A DNA stretch of 64,000 bases. Origin: Flavobacterium azooxidireducens (GTDB lineage: Bacteria > Bacteroidota > Bacteroidia > Flavobacteriales > Flavobacteriaceae). The stretch spans positions 744,001 through 808,000 of the forward strand of contig NZ_CP096205.1 in assembly GCF_023195775.1 (NCBI RefSeq), written 5' to 3'. This document shows, in pieces, positions 1-7,555 of this stretch (the stretch's first letter is position 1; each line of letters opens with the position of its first letter). The translations under genes and the position numbers were made by a program. The notes under the pieces were generated by a model. It was not told where the DNA came from. It did not search any database and worked only from the letters and a program-made list of their open reading frames with translations.

Positions 1-6
1 AAATGG

Positions 7-14
7 TACCTTTG
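7..14 (+). promoter_or_regulatory. -7 promoter element for the DUF983 gene
   Basis: TACCTTTG matches the Bacteroidetes -7 consensus TAnnTTTG and lies 16 bases before the ATG at 31. The -33 region is outside the window, so only half of the promoter can be judged. Confidence 0.5.
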
Positions 15-30
15 TATAAAATTTTTGCAA

Positions 31-420
31 ATGTTAAAAAAAGGATCCAAACTGAATAGCATTTTAACAGGAAGTTGTCCAAAATGCCACGAAGAAAGTA
101 TGTATTTGGAAAAAAATCCATTTAAAATGGGTAAAATTTTTGAAATGCACGAAACTTGTAGCCATTGTGGTACACGATATAAAATGGAACCATCCTTTTT
201 TTATGGTGCAATGTATGTGAGCTACGGATTAAGTATTGCTTTTGGCGTTGCTGCTTTTATCATCGCCAATGTTTTTTTTGGTCTTGGTTTAATTCATTCT
301 TTTATTGCGATTGTTGCAACATTGATTCTTGGTTTTCCGATCATTTTGCGTTTAGCGAGAAATATTTGGATTAATATGTTTGTTCATTATGACAAAAATT
401 GGAAAGAAACTAAGCATTAA
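31..420 (+). CDS. DUF983 family membrane protein
   Basis: This is a 129-residue protein of the DUF983 family. An N-terminal zinc-ribbon-like part carries two CxxC pairs (CPKC and CSHC) and is followed by two predicted membrane helices (about residues 60-80 and 85-105) and a short basic tail. The family is widespread in Bacteroidetes and Proteobacteria; its function is not established. I chose the ATG at 31 because it follows a good -7 element; an in-frame TTG at 25 is possible but less likely. The stop codon overlaps the stop of the convergent FAD oxidoreductase gene by four bases, so the two mRNAs have complementary 3' ends. Confidence 0.85.
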   Translation: MLKKGSKLNSILTGSCPKCHEESMYLEKNPFKMGKIFEMHETCSHCGTRYKMEPSFFYGAMYVSYGLSIAFGVAAFIIANVFFGLGLIHSFIAIVATLILGFPIILRLARNIWINMFVHYDKNWKETKH

Positions 421-1469
421 TCCCAACTGATTTTTTTAAAACGTTTGATGTCTATTTCTTTATCCAAAGGAATTTCATTTTCAATATTCTCAAATAACAT
501 TTTTGCCATATCGGGAGCAAGCATCACGCCACGTGTCCCTAAGCCATTTAGGACGTGTAATTTTGGATGTTTTGGATGTGTTCCTAACATTGGTCGTCTG
601 TCTTTAACGGTTGGTCTTACGCCTGCTAAATGCTCGATTACTTCAAATTCTGCGGTAAGAAGCGATTTGAGGTCAGATAAAAGTTCGTTTTTGCCTTCTT
701 CGGTTGGTGTTGCGGTTTTATCTTCCCAATTATAGGTTGCTCCTACTTTGAACAAATCATTTCCTAAAGGAATTATAAAGACGGATGATTTTAGAATTAC
801 ATCTAGTTTTAATTCTTTTGATTTGATGATTAACAATTCACCTTTTGTTCCGTCTAGCGGCAAATTTGAAAAATACGGATTTGAATGTATTCCGAATCCT
901 TCTGCAAAGATGACGTTTTTGTATAGGTGATTTTTATATTCGATGAAATCTTCTTTTATAATTAAATCTTTATATTGAAATACATCGAATTGTAAAAGAT
1001 TTGATTCGACTAAATAAGCGTGATAATTTTTTAATAATGAGGCTGTGTCAACATATCCTGATTGCAATACTTCTCCAAAACCAAATGGAGAAGTGATACC
1101 TTCATATTTATCAAAACTAATTTTTGGTGAAATAAATGGAGCTAGGTTTGGTTTATCAGATGCTATGAACCAATTGTTTTGTTCTTCAACGGAATACAAC
1201 TTTCGATAAATTGGAATTTTATTATCTAATTTTACTTTCAGTTTTTCTTCGAGTTGAGTATAAAATTGATTACCTAAATCAACTTGTTCTTGGGAACGCC
1301 ATACTTCGCTAAATCGTTTTAAAATAACCGGATTATACAAACCTCCAGCAATCGTGGACGAGTTTTGCGATTTGTTATCAAAAATGTGAATTGATTTGTT
1401 GTTTTGCAGAGCGATTTCGGCAAAGGCTATTCCGGCTAGACCGGCACCAACAAGTAAATAATCTGTCAT
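417..1469 (-). CDS. DAO-family FAD-dependent oxidoreductase
   Basis: This 350-residue protein begins with a Rossmann dinucleotide-binding motif (VGAGLAGIAFAE, residues 7-18) and ends with the second FAD-contact segment typical of the glycine/D-amino-acid oxidase (DAO) superfamily (GLGTRGVMLAPDMAK near residue 315). The region in between fits the DAO substrate domain. It resembles the C-terminal oxidase half of MnmC and similar stand-alone oxidases, but the substrate cannot be read from the sequence. It is transcribed in the same direction as gldKLMN but a strong terminator separates it from gldN, and it has its own -7 element immediately before the ATG, so it is probably an independent unit. 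Confidence 0.85.
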   Translation of the reverse strand: MTDYLLVGAGLAGIAFAEIALQNNKSIHIFDNKSQNSSTIAGGLYNPVILKRFSEVWRSQEQVDLGNQFYTQLEEKLKVKLDNKIPIYRKLYSVEEQNNWFIASDKPNLAPFISPKISFDKYEGITSPFGFGEVLQSGYVDTASLLKNYHAYLVESNLLQFDVFQYKDLIIKEDFIEYKNHLYKNVIFAEGFGIHSNPYFSNLPLDGTKGELLIIKSKELKLDVILKSSVFIIPLGNDLFKVGATYNWEDKTATPTEEGKNELLSDLKSLLTAEFEVIEHLAGVRPTVKDRRPMLGTHPKHPKLHVLNGLGTRGVMLAPDMAKMLFENIENEIPLDKEIDIKRFKKISWD

Positions 1470-1473
1470 AGTG

Positions 1474-1481
1474 CAAAAATA
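1474..1481 (-). promoter_or_regulatory. -7 promoter element giving a probable leaderless mRNA
   Basis: On the minus strand TATTTTTG fits TAnnTTTG. Only four bases (CACT) separate it from the ATG of the FAD oxidoreductase at 1469, so transcription should begin at or beside the start codon. No clear TTG -33 box is seen; that region is occupied by the gldN terminator hairpin. Confidence 0.45.
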
Positions 1482-1512
1482 AAAAACTCTTACCGTGAAG
1501 TAAGAGTTTTTT
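1481..1512 (-). terminator. Rho-independent terminator of the gldKLMN operon
   Basis: A perfect 13-bp inverted repeat (1481-1493 paired with 1500-1512, six-base loop) lies just after the gldN stop. Its arms end in runs of A/T on both sides, so on the minus strand the stem is followed by U-rich sequence. It marks the end of the gld operon. Confidence 0.85.
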
Positions 1513-1530
1513 GTTATTTAATTTTTGGAA

Positions 1531-2445
1531 TTAGTAATTCCACATATCTTGTTCAAAGTTTCTGATTTTCTCTTTCACTCTTTCAGATTCTAAAAGTTGA
1601 TTAAGAGCGTTATCCTTCATGTATTCTTGAATTTGTCTATCTCCGTACACATTTTCTTCTTTGTAAATCACACCACTAAAGCGACGCGAGTTTAACAAGT
1701 GGTCAAACGTGATTGGCATAGCCGAGTTCTTATCGTTGAATGCTTTCCATTCGTGTAATACATCTCTTGTTGATGGGAAATACACCCAAAACAATTCGAT
1801 TACATCAGGATTATCAGTACCCACCTCTCTAGCTTCAGGGGAAACCGGACAAATACCTAATAAACGGTATTTCATTTCACCTTGACGTTTATCAAAATAC
1901 CAATATCCTTTGATTTTGTATCCAGATACGTCAATAGAACCTAACTCTCTTTTATCGATATACTGAGGATCTAGAACTTTGGCTCCAGATTTATAATCAT
2001 CGAAGTAAGTATTAATTTCTTCTCTACCTGCATTTGTTGTATCAATATAAGTAAATGAAGATGACATATCTGACAAAGTCTTTTTAGAATTGAAATAATC
2101 ATCGTAATAAACTTCTGTGATTCTACCAGACTTAATCTCTTTCAATAACACGTCAAATAAAGATCGTCTATCTTTGCCAATATTAGCAGTATCAACAGGA
2201 AAATAAAGAGGGAAATTAACTCTCTCATCTAAATCGATGATTTCCCAAACCATTTTACCCATCAATACATCTCTGTCATGAACATAGCCATATTGAAGTG
2301 GCTTGTCATTATCTGCCTCCATTTGAGCGGCAGTTTTTTTACCAATTTCTTCCGGTGTTTTTGCATTTAACAGATTTGACTGTGCATGACTCATTTGCGA
2401 AACAAACAAGATTGACAAACATGCTACTATTGTATTTAACTTCAT
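1531..2445 (-). CDS. gldN: Gliding motility / type IX secretion protein GldN
   Basis: GldN (304 residues; PorN in Porphyromonas) is a periplasmic component of the type IX secretion system. With the lipoprotein GldK it forms the ring-like structure under the outer membrane that contacts the inner-membrane motor. The protein starts with a cleavable signal peptide (residues 1-21, ending SHAQ), followed by the GldN domain, which covers most of the chain. Identity is supported by its position as last gene of a gldK-gldL-gldM-gldN operon with gaps of about 45-65 bases. Length is normal for flavobacterial GldN. A terminator follows at once. Confidence 0.93.
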   Translation of the reverse strand: MKLNTIVACLSILFVSQMSHAQSNLLNAKTPEEIGKKTAAQMEADNDKPLQYGYVHDRDVLMGKMVWEIIDLDERVNFPLYFPVDTANIGKDRRSLFDVLLKEIKSGRITEVYYDDYFNSKKTLSDMSSSFTYIDTTNAGREEINTYFDDYKSGAKVLDPQYIDKRELGSIDVSGYKIKGYWYFDKRQGEMKYRLLGICPVSPEAREVGTDNPDVIELFWVYFPSTRDVLHEWKAFNDKNSAMPITFDHLLNSRRFSGVIYKEENVYGDRQIQEYMKDNALNQLLESERVKEKIRNFEQDMWNY

Positions 2446-2492
2446 CTTTATTCTTTTGTAGGTTATTTATAAATAACGTGGCAGTATTAAAA

Positions 2493-4043
2493 TTATTGTA
2501 TTTCGTAAACGATAGGTGCTGTTCTAGGCAACATAATGTTAGAACCTTCTAATTTTACTTTAATGTCAGTAATAGTTACTGCATCTCCTCTTGATGCTCT
2601 AGCCATTGCAGCTTCACATTGAGAATTTACTCTATTACCATTTACAATTACTGCAGCTTGACCTGGAGCTTTAAATGTAAAACCAGTAACCGTTAAATTA
2701 ACATCAAAATCAAAATCAGGAAGTTTAGCACCAATTTGAGAAACAGCTAATCGCGATTTTTGACCTTTTGCACCATACATTTCTCCACCGATAGTTCCTA
2801 CTGGTGCAGGAATACCTTTGATTCTGAATACTTTTTTAGAACTTGCCGTTTTTCCTCCTGGCAATTTAGCAGTAACGTTGATTACAGCTTCAGTACCTTG
2901 ACCTGGGCTCATGTTATATTTTCCTGTTCCGGAAGCTCTACTTAAACCTGGACCTGATGCGGTTACATCAGTGTCAGAAACTCCGGCGAAAGAAATAGTC
3001 ATTGGGTTTACAACACCTCTATAAACAACATTCATTTTGTCAGCAGAAATTGTTGCTTCTTTTGGTTGAGGAACTACAACATAGTTTCCTTCAATTGGAA
3101 TTGGCACTGGTTTACCATCTTCCATAAAGGTAAATTCACCATTAATTTTTTGCTCTCCAATGCTACCGGCACCAAACTTAATAATAGCTTGACCGTTTTC
3201 AATTGGCACATTATTTCCGTTTACTACAACTTTAGTAGGAACTGTTGAATCATCATAACGACCCAAAACAACTCTACCAGTTACTGTTTCACCTTGGAAG
3301 AATGCATTTTTATCTAAAACTACAATCGCTTTATATTTACTCATAGAAGCTTGTGCGATAGCTGTATTACCAATCAATGCATTTAACACATTTGACTCAG
3401 CAGTTTTAGCATCACTTTGCATTGCAGATAGCTTAGTTAATGATGCAATTCCAGGAAAACCTCTGTAATGATAATCTAAGAATGGAACAGTAATTCCTTC
3501 TTTGTTTTTAACATCATCAGTATTAAACTTTGATTCTAAATCGGCAATAATTGGAGAATATTTTTTGTCTTTTCCAATTGCAGCTTTCATGTCTTCTCTA
3601 TACTTGTTGATCGTAGCTAAAACCTCTTTACCTTTATCAGTATAACCATCACCTTTGAACCATGTATAGTCAATAGCATCTGCTTTATCCATTGCTTCGT
3701 AAGGAAGTTTACCTGTTTCTTCATCTACCTCAACACCTTCTGTTATACCGGCTTTTAAACTACCAACATAATCATAGAATGATTTTGTTAGTGCTACCAC
3801 TTTATCAGCTACTTTCTTCGGCTCAGCAAAGTTGGCAGCATCATCAGTAGCTTTTTGTTTTAAAGCATCTAAGATTTGTTGATTAGTTTGTACCGCAGCA
3901 ATATTCGATTTTTCAAATTTTTCATTAAATAATCCAAATGCCGATAGTACTTCTTTTGACATGTTAAGTGCCAACATCGCGATGAAAACCAAGTACATCA
4001 GGTTAATCATCTTCTGTCTAGGGGTTAATTTTCCTCCTGCCAT
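2493..4043 (-). CDS. gldM: Gliding motility / type IX secretion motor protein GldM
   Basis: GldM (516 residues) is the periplasm-spanning stalk of the proton-driven motor that powers type IX secretion and gliding. A short cytoplasmic N-terminus with Arg9 precedes a single membrane helix (about residues 12-30), followed by a long periplasmic part whose Ig-like repeats form a dimeric shaft reaching the GldK/GldN ring. Family knowledge: the GldM helix sits inside a GldL pentamer, and the helix-proximal Arg9 has been linked to the GldL glutamate. It lies 44 bases after gldL and 47 bases before gldN, in the conserved order. Confidence 0.95.
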   Translation of the reverse strand: MAGGKLTPRQKMINLMYLVFIAMLALNMSKEVLSAFGLFNEKFEKSNIAAVQTNQQILDALKQKATDDAANFAEPKKVADKVVALTKSFYDYVGSLKAGITEGVEVDEETGKLPYEAMDKADAIDYTWFKGDGYTDKGKEVLATINKYREDMKAAIGKDKKYSPIIADLESKFNTDDVKNKEGITVPFLDYHYRGFPGIASLTKLSAMQSDAKTAESNVLNALIGNTAIAQASMSKYKAIVVLDKNAFFQGETVTGRVVLGRYDDSTVPTKVVVNGNNVPIENGQAIIKFGAGSIGEQKINGEFTFMEDGKPVPIPIEGNYVVVPQPKEATISADKMNVVYRGVVNPMTISFAGVSDTDVTASGPGLSRASGTGKYNMSPGQGTEAVINVTAKLPGGKTASSKKVFRIKGIPAPVGTIGGEMYGAKGQKSRLAVSQIGAKLPDFDFDVNLTVTGFTFKAPGQAAVIVNGNRVNSQCEAAMARASRGDAVTITDIKVKLEGSNIMLPRTAPIVYEIQ

Positions 4044-4087
4044 TTCTAATTAGTTTTTTAAATTGTTTGTTAAATTGATAAAACTAA

Positions 4088-4732
4088 TTATCCTTTATTT
4101 CCCATTGCAGACAACATTCCACCATAAACATTGTTTAAGGAAGCAATATTAGCTGTCATAGCTTGCATTTGGTCTTTTAATTTAGAAGCATTGTCAGCAA
4201 TTTCTTTGTTAGCTTCTGCATTTCTTGAAGCACTTTCTAATTGAACTTTATATAAACTATTTAAAGATTCCATTTGAGCAGCAGCCATAGATAATTCTTC
4301 GCTATATTTTTTCTGACCTACCATTGAATCTACTGTTGGAGCAATTCCTTTTGCAGCTGATTCAAAGTTTTTGATGCTGTTTCCTAAGCTTGTCATTAAC
4401 TCACCGTCAACTTTAGCTTCTTTCAACATTGCATCTAATTTTTGAGATAATAAACCTTGAGCATCTTTAGCTTCTTCTTTTTTCCCTTTTTCTTTGGCTT
4501 CGCCACCAGCTAATTCAGGGTATACTAAAGACCAATCTAATTCGTTGTCAACTGGTTCGAAGGCAGATAATGCGAAAATGATAGCTTCAGTAACAAGACC
4601 GATAGTTAACATCACGTTTCCTGTTAAAGGTCCGATTTCAAAGTGGATAATTTTGAATAATGCTCCTACGATAACAACCGCAGCTCCCATTCCATAAGCA
4701 AAGTTCATTGTTTTTTTACTTAAAAGTGCCAT
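4088..4732 (-). CDS. gldL: Gliding motility / type IX secretion motor protein GldL
   Basis: GldL (214 residues) is the inner-membrane stator-like subunit that converts proton flow into rotation of GldM. Two membrane helices are visible (about residues 12-31 and 39-58), with Glu49 in the second helix at the position known to be essential for energy coupling. The C-terminal cytoplasmic part (about 70-214) is rich in Ala, Lys, Glu and Gln and is probably helical coiled coil. It is second in the gldKLMN operon, with gaps of 65 bases from gldK and 44 bases to gldM. Confidence 0.95.
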   Translation of the reverse strand: MALLSKKTMNFAYGMGAAVVIVGALFKIIHFEIGPLTGNVMLTIGLVTEAIIFALSAFEPVDNELDWSLVYPELAGGEAKEKGKKEEAKDAQGLLSQKLDAMLKEAKVDGELMTSLGNSIKNFESAAKGIAPTVDSMVGQKKYSEELSMAAAQMESLNSLYKVQLESASRNAEANKEIADNASKLKDQMQAMTANIASLNNVYGGMLSAMGNKG

Positions 4733-4797
4733 AATAATAAATTTTAGTTAGTTAAGTTAATTAATATAAAGTTGGTTAAAAATTCTAATTTGTTGGT

Positions 4798-6198
4798 TTA
4801 TTTTGATCTTCCTGTCATTCTGTTTCCAGTGGTTTGTGTTCCCATATAATCTTGAACAGTTCTGAATCCGATGTAGCTTCTAGCAGAATCAGCATACTCA
4901 TAATCTCTTGTACTTACTTGAAGGAAGTAAGCAACATCTTTCCAAGAACCACCACGAATAACTTTACGTTTATTTTTCAAGTCACCTACTGTAGGATTCA
5001 TTGTTGAAACATATTCATAAGCAGCAGCATCATAAGAAGAATCTGTCCACTCTGAAACGTTACCAGACATGTTGTATAAGTTATAATTATTTGGTTCATA
5101 TGATTTTGCTTCTACGGTGTACAAAGCCTCATCTGCCGCATAATCTCCTCTGTTTGGTTTGAAGTTAGCCAAATAACAACCTCTGTCGTTTTTAGCATAT
5201 AAACTTCCCCATGGATATGTTGCAGATTCTAAACCACCTCTGGCAGCATACTCCCATTCTGCCTCTGTTGGCAAACGGAAAGAGTTTACAAATTCTTGTT
5301 TCTTTTTCTTTCTGTATGTATTTTTGTTTAATGTTCTCCATGCACAAAACGCTTTGGCTTGAGTCCATTTAACTCCCACCACAGGATAATCACTGTAAGC
5401 TTGATGCCAAAAATAATCGTTGTGCATTGGCTCATTATATGAATAAGCAAAATCTTTAATCCAAGAAGTTGTATCTGGATAAACCATTACTTTTTCTTTT
5501 CTGATGAAGTCTGATCTTTTTCCTGTTTTAGCTTTTGCAGCCGCTTGAATATCCATCCAAGTATAGCTGAATTCTAATTTATTTACATCGATTGTTCTCA
5601 AACCGTTGTATGATTCTGCAGCAGGCAAATACATTGAATCCATTACTTCTACGTAATATTCATCAGGATATTTTGAAGTTTCTTTAATCAATTTTACTTT
5701 TCTGTTCAATTTTCTACCGGCAAATTGATCATCGTCCGTACCAATACTATAGTAATTTTCATACATATATTTGTCGTAAGGAGTCATTTTATCGGGATCT
5801 GCGTCAGCAAAAGCATAATCACCTATGCTACCACCACCTTTTTTTCCGGCGTTACCAGTTGAAGTTTGTCCCATTTCGTCTGCAAGAATAGCTAATTTCA
5901 TTCTAATAGTAGAATCTTTAACCCACTCAACAAATTGACGGTACTCACTATTTGTAATCTCTGTTTCATCCATATAGAATGAACGAACAGTTACCGTTTT
6001 AGTTGGTGCATCTTGCACGTTAGCTAAATCATCATCTGATTTACCCATAATAAATGCTCCGCCAGGAATTAATGTCATTCCATAAGGTTTCTCTGGATGC
6101 CATTTTTTTCCTTGAACTCCTACAAGTTCTCCCTTGTCACTAGAACCGCAGCTAACCAGTGTAACTAAAATCGTTGATAATGCGATGAACTTCTTCAT
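4798..6198 (-). CDS. gldK: Gliding motility lipoprotein GldK
   Basis: GldK (PorK) is the outer-membrane-anchored lipoprotein that builds the periplasmic ring of the type IX secretion system together with GldN. I chose the start at 6198 because it gives a textbook lipoprotein signal (MKKFIALSTI followed by lipobox LVSC); an in-frame ATG at 6216 would add six residues. The rest is a formylglycine-generating-enzyme/sulfatase-modifying fold (FGE domain), with motifs such as FRLPTEAEWEYAARGG and the terminal RGGSW...GFR segment. In GldK this fold is structural, not enzymatic. Predicted length is 466 residues. First gene of the gld operon, after a 205-base gap. Confidence 0.94.
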   Translation of the reverse strand: MKKFIALSTILVTLVSCGSSDKGELVGVQGKKWHPEKPYGMTLIPGGAFIMGKSDDDLANVQDAPTKTVTVRSFYMDETEITNSEYRQFVEWVKDSTIRMKLAILADEMGQTSTGNAGKKGGGSIGDYAFADADPDKMTPYDKYMYENYYSIGTDDDQFAGRKLNRKVKLIKETSKYPDEYYVEVMDSMYLPAAESYNGLRTIDVNKLEFSYTWMDIQAAAKAKTGKRSDFIRKEKVMVYPDTTSWIKDFAYSYNEPMHNDYFWHQAYSDYPVVGVKWTQAKAFCAWRTLNKNTYRKKKKQEFVNSFRLPTEAEWEYAARGGLESATYPWGSLYAKNDRGCYLANFKPNRGDYAADEALYTVEAKSYEPNNYNLYNMSGNVSEWTDSSYDAAAYEYVSTMNPTVGDLKNKRKVIRGGSWKDVAYFLQVSTRDYEYADSARSYIGFRTVQDYMGTQTTGNRMTGRSK

Positions 6199-6297
6199 AT
6201 AAATTTGGGTTATCATGTACTCGAATTTTTAAGGCCGTAAACCTATTTATAATTTTTTAAAAATGCAATTATTTATTGTAAAATTTATTTTCTGTGT

Positions 6298-6305
6298 CAA
6301 AACTA
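6298..6305 (-). promoter_or_regulatory. Candidate -7 element for the gldKLMN operon
   Basis: TAGTTTTG on the minus strand fits TAnnTTTG, about 100 bases before gldK. No TTG box is present at the usual 19-22 base distance, so the call rests on one element. Confidence 0.25.
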
Positions 6306-6403
6306 AATATATTCTTCAAATCTAAAAAGAAAAAAATCGATAAAATACACATTTTGTCGATGAAATGCATCTTTTTATTATTTTTGTAAGATTATATCTT
6401 TAA

Positions 6404-7552
6404 TTATACCAGATTCTTTCGTTGTGCTTTCCACCATCTTTCAGGTATTTCTTGGTCGCAAGCTCGCAAATAATCTTCATGCGTACAGGGCAATAACGTA
6501 TTTTTTTTTAATTTATTATTAACATTTGAAATAAATGGTATTTCTATCCACCATCTTTCTGTTTTCGGACTCTTAAAAAATATCAATTCAATGTCGTCAA
6601 CAGGAACGATATATTTTAAAAATATATTCTGATTCAAATTTGGGTATTCTAGCGATCTAAAATTATATCCTTCTAGAAAATACCATATAATTTGAGCTAT
6701 CAAAACGCTTTCATTCGTCAAATTATTGTGATTAAATATTCCAAATGAAGAAACTTTATCACTTAATCCTGCATACCGTGATAAAGCACAAATTTCCTTA
6801 CCGTTAAAACCATTTGGTGTAAAAGTAACAAAATTTCCTGAATCTGCTGATTTTATGGCTGTTAAATCTACGGAAACGATATCGCCGTCTCTAAAAACGG
6901 GCTCTGCCAACGAAAGATTAGAACTTACTTCCCCCAAACGATAGGCGTCGAAGTACAATTTTTCGATTAAATCAATCTCTTCTTGTGAATTATAATAGGT
7001 TTGAAAACCCAAATTACTATAATTAAAAAGATTGGTTGGTTCATTAATAATTATCTTAGAAAGATACGAATCGGAAGTATTTCTTGCTTCATCTTTCCCA
7101 AAATCAAATTTATTATCAATTGTAACCAAATTAACCATTTGATCCAAATTGTCATAACTGCGGTACATTGCATAAGTTAAATCCTGAGAACCACCAATAA
7201 CAATGGGAACAATCTGTTTCTTAATTAATTCTGAAACAATTTTTGAAACTGCATAATACGTATCTTCTTGCGAATTTCCTTGCGGAATATCTCCTAAGTC
7301 TGCAATAGTTGAATGCCAATTGCCCGGATAAAGTGTATAAAATTCTTTTCTTACAAAGCTTAAATCAACATTTTCAGAAGAACTACTTCCTCTATTCTCT
7401 AAAACACCAACTATAGCAATTTTAATTTTATTTAAATCCGGAAAATCTTCCTTGGTATGAAATACCGTTTTTTTTCCAAGCGTTTGCGAATTTAGATTTT
7501 CTACAAAGTCTAAAACCGATGCCTCAACAGGCTCTAAAAAATCAAATGCCAT
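6404..7552 (-). CDS. Arginase-fold protein with degraded metal site
   Basis: A 382-residue member of the arginase/agmatinase/formimidoylglutamase superfamily by fold. The segments that hold the two Mn ions in active members can be located but are altered: the GG(D/G)H segment reads GGSQD (His replaced by Gln123), the DAHxD segment reads DNKFD (His replaced by Lys148, Asp146 and Asp150 kept), and the DxD segment reads DLT (Asp229 kept, second Asp replaced by Thr231). Half the canonical ligands are missing, so ureohydrolase activity is doubtful. The gene starts three bases after the topA stop and is followed, after 205 bases, by gldK. Automatic annotation would probably call it formimidoylglutamase; I would not. 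Confidence 0.75.
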   Translation of the reverse strand: MAFDFLEPVEASVLDFVENLNSQTLGKKTVFHTKEDFPDLNKIKIAIVGVLENRGSSSSENVDLSFVRKEFYTLYPGNWHSTIADLGDIPQGNSQEDTYYAVSKIVSELIKKQIVPIVIGGSQDLTYAMYRSYDNLDQMVNLVTIDNKFDFGKDEARNTSDSYLSKIIINEPTNLFNYSNLGFQTYYNSQEEIDLIEKLYFDAYRLGEVSSNLSLAEPVFRDGDIVSVDLTAIKSADSGNFVTFTPNGFNGKEICALSRYAGLSDKVSSFGIFNHNNLTNESVLIAQIIWYFLEGYNFRSLEYPNLNQNIFLKYIVPVDDIELIFFKSPKTERWWIEIPFISNVNNKLKKNTLLPCTHEDYLRACDQEIPERWWKAQRKNLV

Positions 7553-7555
7553 AAA

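Noticed and set aside
6404..7552. Formimidoylglutamase (hutG)
   Set aside because: Three of six metal ligands are replaced and no histidine-degradation genes are adjacent.
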